A stretch of DNA of 64,000 bases from Deltaproteobacteria bacterium (GTDB lineage: Bacteria > Desulfobacterota > Desulfarculia > Desulfarculales > Desulfarculaceae): the NCBI GenBank assembly GCA_020444165.1, contig JAHLLK010000005.1:1-64000 (forward strand). The letters run 5' to 3'. This document shows positions 10,172 to 19,130 of the stretch, piece by piece. A program made the translations under genes and the position numbers. Position 1 is the first letter of the stretch; each line of letters starts with the position of its first letter. Under the pieces are notes generated by a model. That model did no database searches and was not told where the DNA came from. It saw only the letters and a list, made by a program, of their open reading frames with translations.

Positions 10172-10644
10172 ATTGGAGGGAGGTGCGCTCCGCTCCGGCG
10201 AACCGAGGGAAGAGCGGTGGACAAAAAAGGGGCTCCAGGCCTGGGGCAGATAGGCCTGGAGCCCCGCAGGTATCGGTCTATGGTTGCTTTTGCCGGCGGG
10301 CCGGGCGGTGGGGAGCGGGTCCCGCGGTGCACCGCCCGCCGTCCGGCGCGCCGCAACCAGTCCAGCTCCCTCCCTGTCCCGGCAGCGTTTACAAGGGACC
10401 GGCAAGGAGCAACCGCTCCTCAGCCTGCTTTTGCTGCTGATCCGTATCCTTTTCTGGCAGAAGCCGTTTCCCGGGCCACGCCCCGGTCCCGGCCGGTCCC
10501 TTGGGCCCCCCGCCCGCGCTGGTACCCGCGCCGGCCGGCGGCGATCCCACCTCCCCTGGTGGCGGCCCGCGGGCCGCTCCGCCCCTGCTAGAATTTCAGG
10601 CCCCCCGCCAGCCGGAGGTCGGCGGGAGCGGACCCGGGCTTGGC
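10172..10644. other. Intergenic stretch between convergent genes, no gene recognised
   Basis: These 473 bases separate the CoA-transferase terminator from the 3' end of the giant C25 protein gene. The sequence is G+C-rich with many potential small hairpins. The open frames here lack ribosome sites and recognisable domains. I find no RNA gene. Confidence 0.5.
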
Positions 10645-13600
10645 CTAATAAGTCTGCAGGTCCCGGATGACCGCGCCGTCCATGAGCCAGAGGGAGCTCT
10701 TGCCGCTGTCGGCCTGGCGCCACAGGATATCCGCCTGCTGGTCGTGATCCGCGTCCAAGAGCTGGGCCAGGGACCAGCCCTGCTCGGTGAGCGTCCCCAC
10801 CAAGGGCTGGGAGCTCACGGTGAGGCCGTCCATGAACCAGATGGCCACCGTGCCGGAAGCCGGGTCCTGCCACAACAGATCGCTCTTGCCGTCGCCGTCG
10901 AAGTCGGCCACGCCCTTCAATAGCCAACTCACCGTGCCGTCGGCCTGGGCCACCTGCCAGGCGGCCTCCCGCCCGGCCACGGTCAGCCGGACCTCGCCGT
11001 TGCTGGAGTTGTAGGCCACCCGGTCGGCCTGCCCGTCGCCGTTGAAATCGATGAGTCCCAGGGTGGCCAGGGCCGAGGAGTTGCCGGCGGCCAAGCCATT
11101 GGGCCGCAGGAAGGCGTAACCCAGGCTGCGGTGCTGTTCCCAACCGGGGATGTTGGCCAGGATGTACTCCACCTCCGTGGGGTTGGAGGTGTAGAGGTGG
11201 GCCCCGGTGTTCAGGTTGTACAGCTTGTAGATCTCGGAGCCGCCGGCGGTGGGCTGGGTGAAGATGAAGCCCTCGCCGTGCTCGTAATTCCAGCCCAGGG
11301 ACACCAGGGTGTCCCGCTCCGAGGTCCGGTAGGTGTAGTAGTGCCGGCCGGTGTTGGGGTTGTATAGCCGGCAGATCTGGGCGGTGCCGGGCACCGCGTG
11401 ATTGACCACGAAGAACAGGCGGCGGTTGCCCGTGGACTCGTCCTGATAACCCCCGTAGGTCACCGCGTTCTCGAACTCCTTCCGGGAGGTGGTGAAGAAG
11501 TGGTAGGCCAGGGCCGTGCTGTAGGTGCGGTACATGGGGATGAGGTACCCATCGGGCACCGGTTCGTCCGCCGCCGCGCTGATATCCACGGACTGACTGG
11601 CCTTCAGCTCCCCGTCCACGCTGACCTGCACTGTCTTCTCACCCGGGTCGCCCCAGGTGAAGCTGGCCGTGGCCTGGGCGGCGCCGCCCGGCGCCAGGTT
11701 CAGGGTCTGGTTCAAAGCGGGGTGGCCCGCCGCGTTCCAGGTAACCTGAGCGGTGCGGGGGTGCGCGTCGGGGTTGGCGCAGGTGATGGTGAAGGTTGCG
11801 CTATTGCCGCTGGTCGCCGCCGTGGGTCCCGCCAAAACCGGCGGCGTGGTGTTCACGGCCGTGGTGGCGTAGCCCCACACCTGCACTTCGGCCAGGGTCA
11901 GGTACGTGGTCTGGGTAAGCTGCACCCGCACGTAGCGGCCGGAGCGGTTCACCGCCACGGCGGTGGGGCTGCCGGCCGTGGCCGCGTTGAACTTGCTCCA
12001 CACCCCGGGGATGGCCAGGGCCTGGGTCAGGGTGGCGTTGCCAAAGGGCGTGTCCGACACCATCACGTAGTAGTTGCTCAGCCGCTCGGGCACCGCGTCG
12101 GTGCGGTTCCACAGATCAATGTGACTGATGGCGGCGCTGGACCCCAGGTCCACCTGCCACCAGGGCTGGGGGTCGCCGCCGGTGCAGGAAGAGGTGCCGG
12201 TGCTAAAGATGCCGTTGGTGTCCCCGTCCACCGCCAAGCCGGCGATCTTGGGGACACTGCCAAAGGTGGAGATCTGGGTGGCGGTCTTGTTGAGGGCCAG
12301 GTTGCTCAGGCTGGTCACGTTGAGGGTCCAGGTCTCAGTGTCGCTGCCCGAGGCGTTGGCGGCCCGCATGGTCACGGTGTGGGGGCTGCCCACTGTGGTG
12401 GGGTTGGCCCAGGAGACCGCGCCGGTGGCCGCGTTGATGGTCATGCCCGCCGGCCCGGCGGCGAGGCTCCAGGTGACTCCGGAGCCCTGGGTCAGGGTCG
12501 GCGCCGAGCTGGTGTAGGCCTGGCCTTCCGGGGTGCTGTGGTCGCCAAATGCGGCGACGACCGGGGCCGGCGGCGCGCCAGCAGTGCCCCACACCTGGAC
12601 CTCGGCCAAGGTTAGGTACTTGGTTTGGGTGAGCTGCACCCGCACGTAGCGGCCGGAGCGATTCACCGTCACCGAGGTGGGGCTGCCGGCCGTGGCCACG
12701 TTGAGTTGGGCCCACACGCCGGGGAGGGCCAGGGCCTGGGCCAGGGTGGCGTTGCCAAAAGGCGTGTCCGACACCAGCACGTAGTAGTTGCTCAGCCGCT
12801 CGGGCATCGCGTCGGTGCGGTTCCACAGGTCGATGCGACTGATGGAGGCGCTGGCCCCCAGGTCCACCTGCCACCAGGGCTGCGAGTCTCCGTTGGTGCA
12901 GGAAGAGGTGCCGGCGCTAAAGACACCGTTGGTGTCCCCGTCCACCGCCAGGGAGGCCTCCTTGGGGATACTGCCATAGGTAGAGATCTGGGTGGCGGTC
13001 TTGTTGAGGGCCAGGTTGGTTTCCCCGGTTACACTCAAGGTAAAGGACTTGCTGTCGCTGCCCGAGGCGTTGGTGGCCTGGAGGGTCACCAACGAGGCGC
13101 TGCCGGCCGGGCTGGGATTGGCCCAGGAGACCACGCCGGTGCCGGCGTTGATGGTCATGCCGGCAGGCCCTGCCGTGAGGCTCCAGGTGATGGGTGCGGT
13201 GCCGGCCGCCAGGCTCGGGGTGGGCCCGGTGTAAGGGCTGCCCGCGGCGGTGGAGGCGTCACTCAGGGCATTGATCACCGGCGCCACCCCGCTGGTCACC
13301 GTGAGGTACCAGGTCTCGTCGTCCGAGCCCGAGGCGTTGGTGGCCCGCATGGTCACCGTATGGGGGCTGCCCACGCTGGTGGGGTTGGCCCAGGAGACCG
13401 CCCCGCTAGCCGCGTTGATGGTCATGCCCGCCGGGCCGCTAACCAGGGACCAAGTGACCGGCGCGTCGCCCGCCGCCAGGGTGGGGGCTTGACTGGTCCA
13501 GGCCACCCCGGCGGGGATGGTGATCCCAGCCAGGGGGTTGATGGACGGGGCGGCCGTCACGGTGGGGGTGCCCCACACCTGCACTTCGGCCAAGGTCAGG

Positions 13601-16600
13601 TACTGGGTCTGGGTGAGCTGCACCCGCACGTAGCGGCCGGAGCGATTCACCGTCACCGAGGTGGGGCTGCCGGCCGTGGCCGTGTTGAACTGGCTCCACA
13701 CCCCGGGGATGGCCAGGGCCTGGGCCAGGGTGGCGTTGCCAAAGGGGGTGTCCGACACTAGCACGTAGTAGTTGCTCAGCCGCTCGGGCATCGCGTCGGT
13801 GCGATTGAAGATGTCGATGCGCTTGATGGTGGCGCTGGACCCCAGGTCCACCTGCCACCAGGGCTGCGAGTCGCCGTTGGTGCAGGAAGAGGTGCCAGCG
13901 CTAAAGACGCCGTTGGAGTCGCCGTCCACCGCCAGGGCAGCTGCCTTGGGGATACTGCCGTAGGTGGATATCTGGGTGGCGGTCTTGTTCAGAGCCAGGT
14001 TGCTGTCGCCGGTCACCGTGAGCTGCCAGGACTCGGTGTCGCTGCCCACGCTGTTGGTGGCCTGGATGGTCACCGCGTGGGGGCTGCCCACGCTGGTGGG
14101 GTTGGCCCAGGACACCACGCCGGTGACCGCGTCGATGCTCATGCCGGCCGGCCCTGCCGTGAGGCTCCAGGTAATGGGCTCGCTGCCCGCGGTCAGGCTG
14201 GGGGTGGGGCCGGTGTAGGGGTCGCTGGCCGTGAGGCTGGCGTCGCCGATGGCTGCGATCACCGGGGCCACCGGGGCGGTCACGGTGAGGTTCCAACTGG
14301 CCTGACCGCTGCCCCCGAAGTTGCTGGCCCGTATGGTGATGGTGTGGGGACTGCCCACCGTGGTGGGGCTGGCCCAGGACACCACCCCGGTGGCCGCGTT
14401 GATGCTCATGCCGGCCGGGCCGCTCACCAGGGACCAGGTAATGGGCTCGCCACCCGTGGTGAGGCTGGGGGTGGGGCCGGTGTAGGCCGCACCGGTCTGG
14501 ATGCTCTGGTTGGAGAGCGCCGCGATGACCGGCGCCGGAGGAGTGAGGTCAAAGCCCCACACCTGCACCTCGGGCAAGGTGAGGTAAAGGGTCTGGGTGA
14601 GCTGCACCCGCACGTAGCGGCCGGAGCGATTCACCGTCACCGAGGTGGGGCTGCCGGCCGTGGCCGTGTTGAACTGGCTCCACACCCCGGGGATGGCCAG
14701 GGCCTGGGCCAGGGTGGCGTTGCCAAAGGGGGTGTCCGACACCAGCACATAGTAGTTGCTCAGCCGCTCGGGCACCGCGTCGGTGCGGTTCCACAGGTCG
14801 ATATGCACGATGGGGCAGCTTTCGCCCAAGTCCACCTGCCACCAGGGCTGGTCGTCGCTGCCGGTGCAGGAGGAGGTGCCAGCGCTCAAGACGCCGTTGG
14901 TGTCCCCGTCCACCGCCAAGCCGGCGACCTTGGGGACACTGCCATACGTGGAGATCTGGGTGGCGGTCTTGTTCAAGGCCAGGTTCGCCACCTGGGTCAC
15001 CCCCAGGGTCCAGCTCTCCGTGGCCGAGCCCTTGGTGTTGGTCACCCGGATGGTCACCGTGTGGCTGGAGCCCAAGGGCGTGGGGTTGGCCCAGGAAACC
15101 ACGCCAGTGACCGCATTGATGGTCATGCCGGCCGGCCCGGTCACCAGGGACCAGGTGATAGGCTCGGTGCCCTGGGAGAGGCTGGGGGTGGGGCCGGTGT
15201 AGGCCGCGCCCTCGCCGCAGAGGGTGTTGGCGATGGGATTGATCACCGGCAGCACCGCCGGGAACACCGTGAGGGTAAAGCTTCGGTCATCGGCGCCAAA
15301 GGCGTTGGTGGCCCGGAGGGTGACGGTGTAGGGGCTGCCGGTGACCACCGGGTCGGCCCAGGAGACCACGCCGGTGGCCGGGTCTATGCTCATGCCGGCC
15401 GGGCCGGCCACCAGGGACCAAGTGATGGGCGGGGTGCCCTGGGTGAGCTGGGGGGTGGGGCCGGTAAAGGCCAAGTGCTCCACCTGGGTCTGGTTGGCCG
15501 GCTGGCTCACCAGGGGCGGCAGCTCCTCGAAGGCCGGGACGCGGTAGCGCGAGGCCGGGTCGCCGAAAAGGTTGGTCTCAAAGGCGATCCAGCGGTAAGT
15601 GGTCACCATGGAGAGGTTGGTCTTGGAGATCTCGTTGGCCGGGCCCAGCTTGGTGTTGCCGCTGAACAGCTCCTGCTCGAACATGCGGTGCAAGCGGTTG
15701 CTGGCCCCGTCCAGATAGGTGCCGGAGTTGTACCAGCCGTAACGGGAGTTGCCGATGAAGGCATAGGCCCCGCCGGTGGCCGAGCCGGTGGTGAAGGCCT
15801 CGGCCAGGGAGTCGGTGGCGGCGGAGTAGTAGCTGGTGCCGGTGCCCCGGTTGTCAAAGGCGGCCGAGTAGCAGCCCTGGGTGTACACCAGCATATACTG
15901 GCCGTTGGTCAGCCCCGTGGCGGTGCTGGTGCCGATCTTGAGGCCGTAGGTGTTGTTGGAATGGCCCAGGTGGTTGATGAAGTCGAAGCTGTTGGAATTG
16001 ATGTGGGACACCAGGGTGCCCGCGCTGAAGTTGCCCAGCTTGTCGTACAGCTTGGTGTTGGGCATGCCGTCCATGAAGCTGTAGACCCAGTCCATCTTGT
16101 CGCCGCCGTAGGTGGGCGTGGAGTCCATCAGTTCGCCCAAGAGGAGGGTGCGGAACGGCGCGGGATTGGATTCGTAGGCGATGATCTTGTTGATCTGGTT
16201 GGTGGCCTCGGTGGCGTTGTCCGCGCAGATGCGGCCCACGTACAGCTCGGGCAGCCAGTCGATGTCGCCGCCGCCCACTCCGTCGTTGCTCTCACCCCAG
16301 TAGGCGTTGTTGTTGTTGTTCCAGGTGCCATCCAGGCAGGCGAAGTACAGGTCGCTGGGGATGTTGGTGTCGGTGTAGCCGCTGGTGGAGGCCCAGCAAC
16401 CCCGGGTGGGCACCACCTGGCTGGCGGGCCCGTCGGCGTCGCCGCCCAGCACCACGTACTGGGTGCCGTGATTCTGATAGCTGGTCTTGAGGTAGTTGCG
16501 GATCTTCTCGGCCAGGTCCACTCCGGCCTGGCTGGCCGCGATGTTCTCCACCGTCTCGATGTAGGTGGTGTAGCTGCCGCCCGTGGGGGTGGCGCGGAAA

Positions 16601-17367
16601 TCGGCCAGGGGCTGGAAGGTGGCGGCCAGGGCCGCGGTGGTGATGATCAGGTACTGGCGGTCGGCGGCCGCGGGCGAATCCAGGTCCAGGGCTCCCTTGC
16701 CCGACTTCACGGCCAGGTCCTCGCCGTTGTCCACGAAGTTCAGCACCCGCGCCACGTCGCCCGCGGCGCCACGGGCCATCACCTGGCCGTCCGCCGCCTG
16801 GGTCCGCGCTGCCGTGGGGGCGGAGGTGTTCACCGTCACCGTGAGGGAGGGGAAGTAGCGCAGTTCTCCCCGCACCGGGTTGTAGACCACCGGCCGGAGT
16901 TCCACCATGACCACCTGATAGCCCACCAGGCGCTGCACGCCGCGGTCGGTGTAAGGGCTGGCCGGGAAGTCCTGGTCGCTGCCGTAGATGGCGGGGTCGG
17001 GCGGGGCCAGGTGCAGGGGACCTTCGGCCGAAACCGGGTGGACCCCCCGGGAGTGATCCACCACAAAGCCCTGGCCCAGGGACACGCCTTCCGGGGTGGT
17101 GACCTGGATCGCCTCCACGGTCTCCCCGGCCGGAATCACCAGCTTGGCTGTGCGGATGGGCAGGATGGGCCAACCCGGGGTGGCGTCGTCCTGCTCGGTG
17201 CCCTCCAAAAGGACCAGGACCGACCCGTCGGGATTGCCGGCCACCTGAGGCTGGTCGAAATTGTAGGTGTGCTCGGTCACCCCGGCCAGGGCGACGCTCC
17301 CCCACCCCACGAGAAACACCAAAACCCCTAGCCAAATAACCCCAAGTCGCCCGGCTGGCCGCTGCAT
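10645..17367 (-). CDS. Giant secreted gingipain-type (C25) cysteine peptidase with He_PIG and F5/8C repeats
   Basis: The 2240-residue protein begins with a Sec signal peptide (hydrophobic to about residue 28, ALA cleavage site) and a C25 propeptide-like region. The peptidase domain covers about 240-600: His469 in NHLGHSNN and Cys499 in YTQGCYSAAF match the gingipain His/Cys dyad and spacing. Then come seven Ig-like He_PIG modules (consensus PITWSLVxGPAGMSI..TGVVSW) and four F5/8 type C discoidin-like modules at about 794-938, 1122-1266, 1450-1593 and 1689-1832. After these lie an Ig/CARDB-like domain, a DUF5648-like region with HFFTTS/HYYTYR/HLYTSN motifs (about 1930-2085), and FG-GAP/VCBS repeats with DxNGDG-type calcium sites. 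No Por-type sorting domain or membrane anchor is seen at the C-terminus. A surface or released adhesin-protease is inferred. The gene sits behind its own promoter and c-di-GMP riboswitch. Confidence 0.9.
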   Translation of the reverse strand: MQRPAGRLGVIWLGVLVFLVGWGSVALAGVTEHTYNFDQPQVAGNPDGSVLVLLEGTEQDDATPGWPILPIRTAKLVIPAGETVEAIQVTTPEGVSLGQGFVVDHSRGVHPVSAEGPLHLAPPDPAIYGSDQDFPASPYTDRGVQRLVGYQVVMVELRPVVYNPVRGELRYFPSLTVTVNTSAPTAARTQAADGQVMARGAAGDVARVLNFVDNGEDLAVKSGKGALDLDSPAAADRQYLIITTAALAATFQPLADFRATPTGGSYTTYIETVENIAASQAGVDLAEKIRNYLKTSYQNHGTQYVVLGGDADGPASQVVPTRGCWASTSGYTDTNIPSDLYFACLDGTWNNNNNAYWGESNDGVGGGDIDWLPELYVGRICADNATEATNQINKIIAYESNPAPFRTLLLGELMDSTPTYGGDKMDWVYSFMDGMPNTKLYDKLGNFSAGTLVSHINSNSFDFINHLGHSNNTYGLKIGTSTATGLTNGQYMLVYTQGCYSAAFDNRGTGTSYYSAATDSLAEAFTTGSATGGAYAFIGNSRYGWYNSGTYLDGASNRLHRMFEQELFSGNTKLGPANEISKTNLSMVTTYRWIAFETNLFGDPASRYRVPAFEELPPLVSQPANQTQVEHLAFTGPTPQLTQGTPPITWSLVAGPAGMSIDPATGVVSWADPVVTGSPYTVTLRATNAFGADDRSFTLTVFPAVLPVINPIANTLCGEGAAYTGPTPSLSQGTEPITWSLVTGPAGMTINAVTGVVSWANPTPLGSSHTVTIRVTNTKGSATESWTLGVTQVANLALNKTATQISTYGSVPKVAGLAVDGDTNGVLSAGTSSCTGSDDQPWWQVDLGESCPIVHIDLWNRTDAVPERLSNYYVLVSDTPFGNATLAQALAIPGVWSQFNTATAGSPTSVTVNRSGRYVRVQLTQTLYLTLPEVQVWGFDLTPPAPVIAALSNQSIQTGAAYTGPTPSLTTGGEPITWSLVSGPAGMSINAATGVVSWASPTTVGSPHTITIRASNFGGSGQASWNLTVTAPVAPVIAAIGDASLTASDPYTGPTPSLTAGSEPITWSLTAGPAGMSIDAVTGVVSWANPTSVGSPHAVTIQATNSVGSDTESWQLTVTGDSNLALNKTATQISTYGSIPKAAALAVDGDSNGVFSAGTSSCTNGDSQPWWQVDLGSSATIKRIDIFNRTDAMPERLSNYYVLVSDTPFGNATLAQALAIPGVWSQFNTATAGSPTSVTVNRSGRYVRVQLTQTQYLTLAEVQVWGTPTVTAAPSINPLAGITIPAGVAWTSQAPTLAAGDAPVTWSLVSGPAGMTINAASGAVSWANPTSVGSPHTVTMRATNASGSDDETWYLTVTSGVAPVINALSDASTAAGSPYTGPTPSLAAGTAPITWSLTAGPAGMTINAGTGVVSWANPSPAGSASLVTLQATNASGSDSKSFTLSVTGETNLALNKTATQISTYGSIPKEASLAVDGDTNGVFSAGTSSCTNGDSQPWWQVDLGASASISRIDLWNRTDAMPERLSNYYVLVSDTPFGNATLAQALALPGVWAQLNVATAGSPTSVTVNRSGRYVRVQLTQTKYLTLAEVQVWGTAGAPPAPVVAAFGDHSTPEGQAYTSSAPTLTQGSGVTWSLAAGPAGMTINAATGAVSWANPTTVGSPHTVTMRAANASGSDTETWTLNVTSLSNLALNKTATQISTFGSVPKIAGLAVDGDTNGIFSTGTSSCTGGDPQPWWQVDLGSSAAISHIDLWNRTDAVPERLSNYYVMVSDTPFGNATLTQALAIPGVWSKFNAATAGSPTAVAVNRSGRYVRVQLTQTTYLTLAEVQVWGYATTAVNTTPPVLAGPTAATSGNSATFTITCANPDAHPRTAQVTWNAAGHPALNQTLNLAPGGAAQATASFTWGDPGEKTVQVSVDGELKASQSVDISAAADEPVPDGYLIPMYRTYSTALAYHFFTTSRKEFENAVTYGGYQDESTGNRRLFFVVNHAVPGTAQICRLYNPNTGRHYYTYRTSERDTLVSLGWNYEHGEGFIFTQPTAGGSEIYKLYNLNTGAHLYTSNPTEVEYILANIPGWEQHRSLGYAFLRPNGLAAGNSSALATLGLIDFNGDGQADRVAYNSSNGEVRLTVAGREAAWQVAQADGTVSWLLKGVADFDGDGKSDLLWQDPASGTVAIWFMDGLTVSSQPLVGTLTEQGWSLAQLLDADHDQQADILWRQADSGKSSLWLMDGAVIRDLQTY
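11873..14988 (-). repeat. Internal tandem repeats in the C25 gene (F5/8C plus paired He_PIG units)
   Basis: Four F5/8C-encoding segments lie at about 14988-14555, 14003-13570, 13018-12590 and 12303-11873. The first three are spaced exactly about 985 bp apart, each followed by two He_PIG modules, which makes a 328-residue super-repeat. The last unit is shorter (about 715 bp), with one He_PIG module. Long stretches are nearly identical at DNA level (for example the code for NLALNKTATQIST and for VTVNRSGRYVRVQLTQT), which points to recent duplication or gene conversion. Confidence 0.85.
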
Positions 17368-17377
17368 GCTTCACCTC
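17368..17377 (-). promoter_or_regulatory. Shine-Dalgarno of the C25 gene, possibly sequestered
   Basis: On the minus strand GAGGTGAAGC directly precedes the ATG at 17367. It can pair with GCTTTCGCCTC (17504-17514, minus strand) in the leader just after the riboswitch aptamer: GCUU/AAGC, one bulged U, then CGCCUC/GAGGUG with one G-U pair. This could hide the ribosome site and act as the expression platform; it is a prediction by eye. Confidence 0.4.
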
Positions 17378-17529
17378 TGCTGACGTTTGGGTCAGGCTTG
17401 GCGGGGCTGGCAAACCAAAAGCCTAACAAAAACATGGTTGAATCTGCACACGCTGTGGTCAGGGGTGTGGAAGAGCGGCAAGACGAAGTCACGGCCGGGA
17501 AAGGAGGCGAAAGCTCGAAGACCCATATA

Positions 17530-17615
17530 ATGGTTCGGCGGTCCCGCTGCCTTGGCCATGGGCTGTAGGCCGGTGACTTTGTGTCCCAACCTTTCGGTTG
17601 GTTTACCTTTGTCGA
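17530..17615 (-). promoter_or_regulatory. Cyclic-di-GMP-I (GEMM-I) riboswitch aptamer
   Basis: Read on the minus strand, the leader contains GGTAAACCAACCGAAAGG (17607-17590), GGGACACAAAGTC (17587-17575), GGCCTA (17671 side: 17571-17566) and GCAGCGGGACCGCCGAAC (17550-17533). These match the GEMM-I hallmarks: GNAAACC with a GAAA tetraloop, GGGACGCAAAGCC, CCGGCCTA and the receptor-side GGTAGCGGGGTTACCG. The aptamer starts about ten bases after the predicted transcription start and ends about 165 nt before the C25 gene start codon. By family knowledge it binds c-di-GMP and controls surface or motility genes. The direction of control (on or off) is not clear. Confidence 0.9.
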
Positions 17616-17637
17616 CACCCTAGACTTCCTGTTCGAG

Positions 17638-17666
17638 AGTATAGAACAACCCATAGAATGTGTAAA
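17638..17666 (-). promoter_or_regulatory. Sigma-70 promoter for the riboswitch-C25 transcript
   Basis: On the minus strand TTTACA (17666-17661) is separated by exactly 17 bases from TATACT (17643-17638); each matches consensus at five of six positions. The predicted start near 17631 places the riboswitch at the very 5' end of the transcript. Upstream (17667-17800) is AT-rich; the rest of the 761-bp gap to 18129 shows no gene. Confidence 0.75.
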
Positions 17667-18128
17667 GGGCTAATCCGAATATTTCTTCCATTTTGGATAT
17701 CTTTTTTCTTCATATATATCAATAACTTGTATTTTACCACTTTTCCGGGTCACCACTAAATGCCACAAAATAGATCACATTTGGCTCCCAGCAAACCACA
17801 GGCGTGACAATCCAGCAGCGGAACGGGCTCTCCCCCGGCCGCCCCTCCGGCCGCACTCCGTTCATACCCAGGATTTTCACTTATTTTTTCACATCATCCG
17901 CAAATGTTTCTGCAAGGTTGACCGCGGGGGGCCACCGGAGATACCTTCTAGACATGCCCCCAAGCCGGCCTCGGTTCACCCGGTCGCGGAACCCCGTGAC
18001 CGGGGCGGGAGAAGAGCGCACCCGGGCCCGGCCCGGCCCGGTGGGGGCCTCACTCCCGTCAGGCCCCGGGCCAGTCCACGGATCGCAACCAAAGCCTTTT
18101 GCCCACTCTCCTGGGTGGAGAAGACGTC

Positions 18129-19025
18129 ATGATCATAGATTCCCGGGCCGTGGGGACCCAACTGAAGCCCCACATGAACCGCGTGAATTGGCGCATGTGC
18201 ACCAATTACGCCGCCGCGGTGCGGGATGCCAATCCCCGCTATTTGGACGACCTCAGCTCCGAGGGCATCGTGGCGCCGCCCATGCTGGCCGTGGCCCTCA
18301 CTTGGCCGGTGTCGGCCAGCCTCGGCAGCTTCCTGGAGAACCGGCACCTGCCCCAAGAGGTCTTCAAGACACAAGTGCATTACTCCGAACGCTTGGTATT
18401 TCACAGGCTTCTGAAACCCGGCGACGAATTGGAGATCCGGGGGCAGGTGGCCGCCATGCTGCCCCACCGGGCCGGGACCCACACGGTGATCCGCTACGAT
18501 GCCCGGGACGCCCAGGGCGAGCTGGTGTTCAGCGAGTTCACCGGGGCCATGCTCAGGGGGGTGGAGCTGTCCGATCCGGGGCGCTCCCTGGCCCCGCCCC
18601 AGGGGCCGCCCGCCACGCCCGCCCTGCCGGGCGCCTCCCTTCCCCACTGGGAAGCCGAGATCGCCGTGGACCCCCTGGCCTCCTACTACTACGACGGCTG
18701 CGCGGACATCGTTTTTCCCATCCACACCTCGCCGGCCTTTGCCACCATGGTGGGCCTGCCGGGCGTCATCCTGCAGGGCACCGCCACCATGGCCATGGCC
18801 GCCCGGGAGCTGGTGGACCGCGAGGCTGGCGGCGAGCCCCGCCTGTTGCGCGAGCTGGAAGCCCGGTTCACCGGCATGGTGCTGCCGGGCCAAACCATCC
18901 GGGTCTGTCTCCTGGGCGACCGGGACACCCCCCGGGGGCGGGAGCTGTTCTTTGAAGTGCGGGTTCCGGAGGGGCCGCCGGCCATCAGCCAGGGCTACGC
19001 CCTGGTGGCCCCTCCTTTGGTCTGA
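18129..19025 (+). CDS. MaoC-like double hot-dog hydratase/dehydratase
   Basis: The 298-residue protein has two hot-dog halves. The N-terminal half (about 10-150) resembles the MaoC_dehydrat_N domain (IVAPPMLAVALTWP, VFHRLLKPGDELEIRGQV). The C-terminal half (about 180-290) is MaoC-like, with DIVFPIHTSPAFATMVGLPGVILQGTATMAMAARELV and a beta-strand tail. Enzymes of this type hydrate enoyl-CoAs or act as hydroxyacyl-CoA dehydratases; a catalytic Asp/His pair in the second half (D-x4-H in DIVFPIHTSP) fits. ATG at 18129 is used because GGTGGAG sits just before it; an upstream in-frame ATG at 18099 lacks a site. It is followed 105 bp later by an acyl-CoA ligase, probably in the same transcript. Confidence 0.8.
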   Translation: MIIDSRAVGTQLKPHMNRVNWRMCTNYAAAVRDANPRYLDDLSSEGIVAPPMLAVALTWPVSASLGSFLENRHLPQEVFKTQVHYSERLVFHRLLKPGDELEIRGQVAAMLPHRAGTHTVIRYDARDAQGELVFSEFTGAMLRGVELSDPGRSLAPPQGPPATPALPGASLPHWEAEIAVDPLASYYYDGCADIVFPIHTSPAFATMVGLPGVILQGTATMAMAARELVDREAGGEPRLLRELEARFTGMVLPGQTIRVCLLGDRDTPRGRELFFEVRVPEGPPAISQGYALVAPPLV

Positions 19026-19130
19026 TAATAGTTCCGCCGGACCAGGGCGCCCGGTCCGCGGCCACGCGGCGGGACCGGCCTCTGCCGCCCCGCCGGCGCA
19101 CGCCAAAATCCTGCAAAAAGGAGGTACGCC

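Noticed and set aside
14077..17331. 1084-codon plus-strand open frame across the C25 gene
   Set aside because: It is antisense to a protein with clear domains and signal peptide; its translation is a low-complexity Gly/His/Val-rich sequence typical of reverse frames in G+C-rich genes.
17328..17654. 108-codon minus-strand frame in the C25 leader
   Set aside because: It covers the riboswitch and leader, lacks a ribosome site, and its sequence is explained by the RNA structure.
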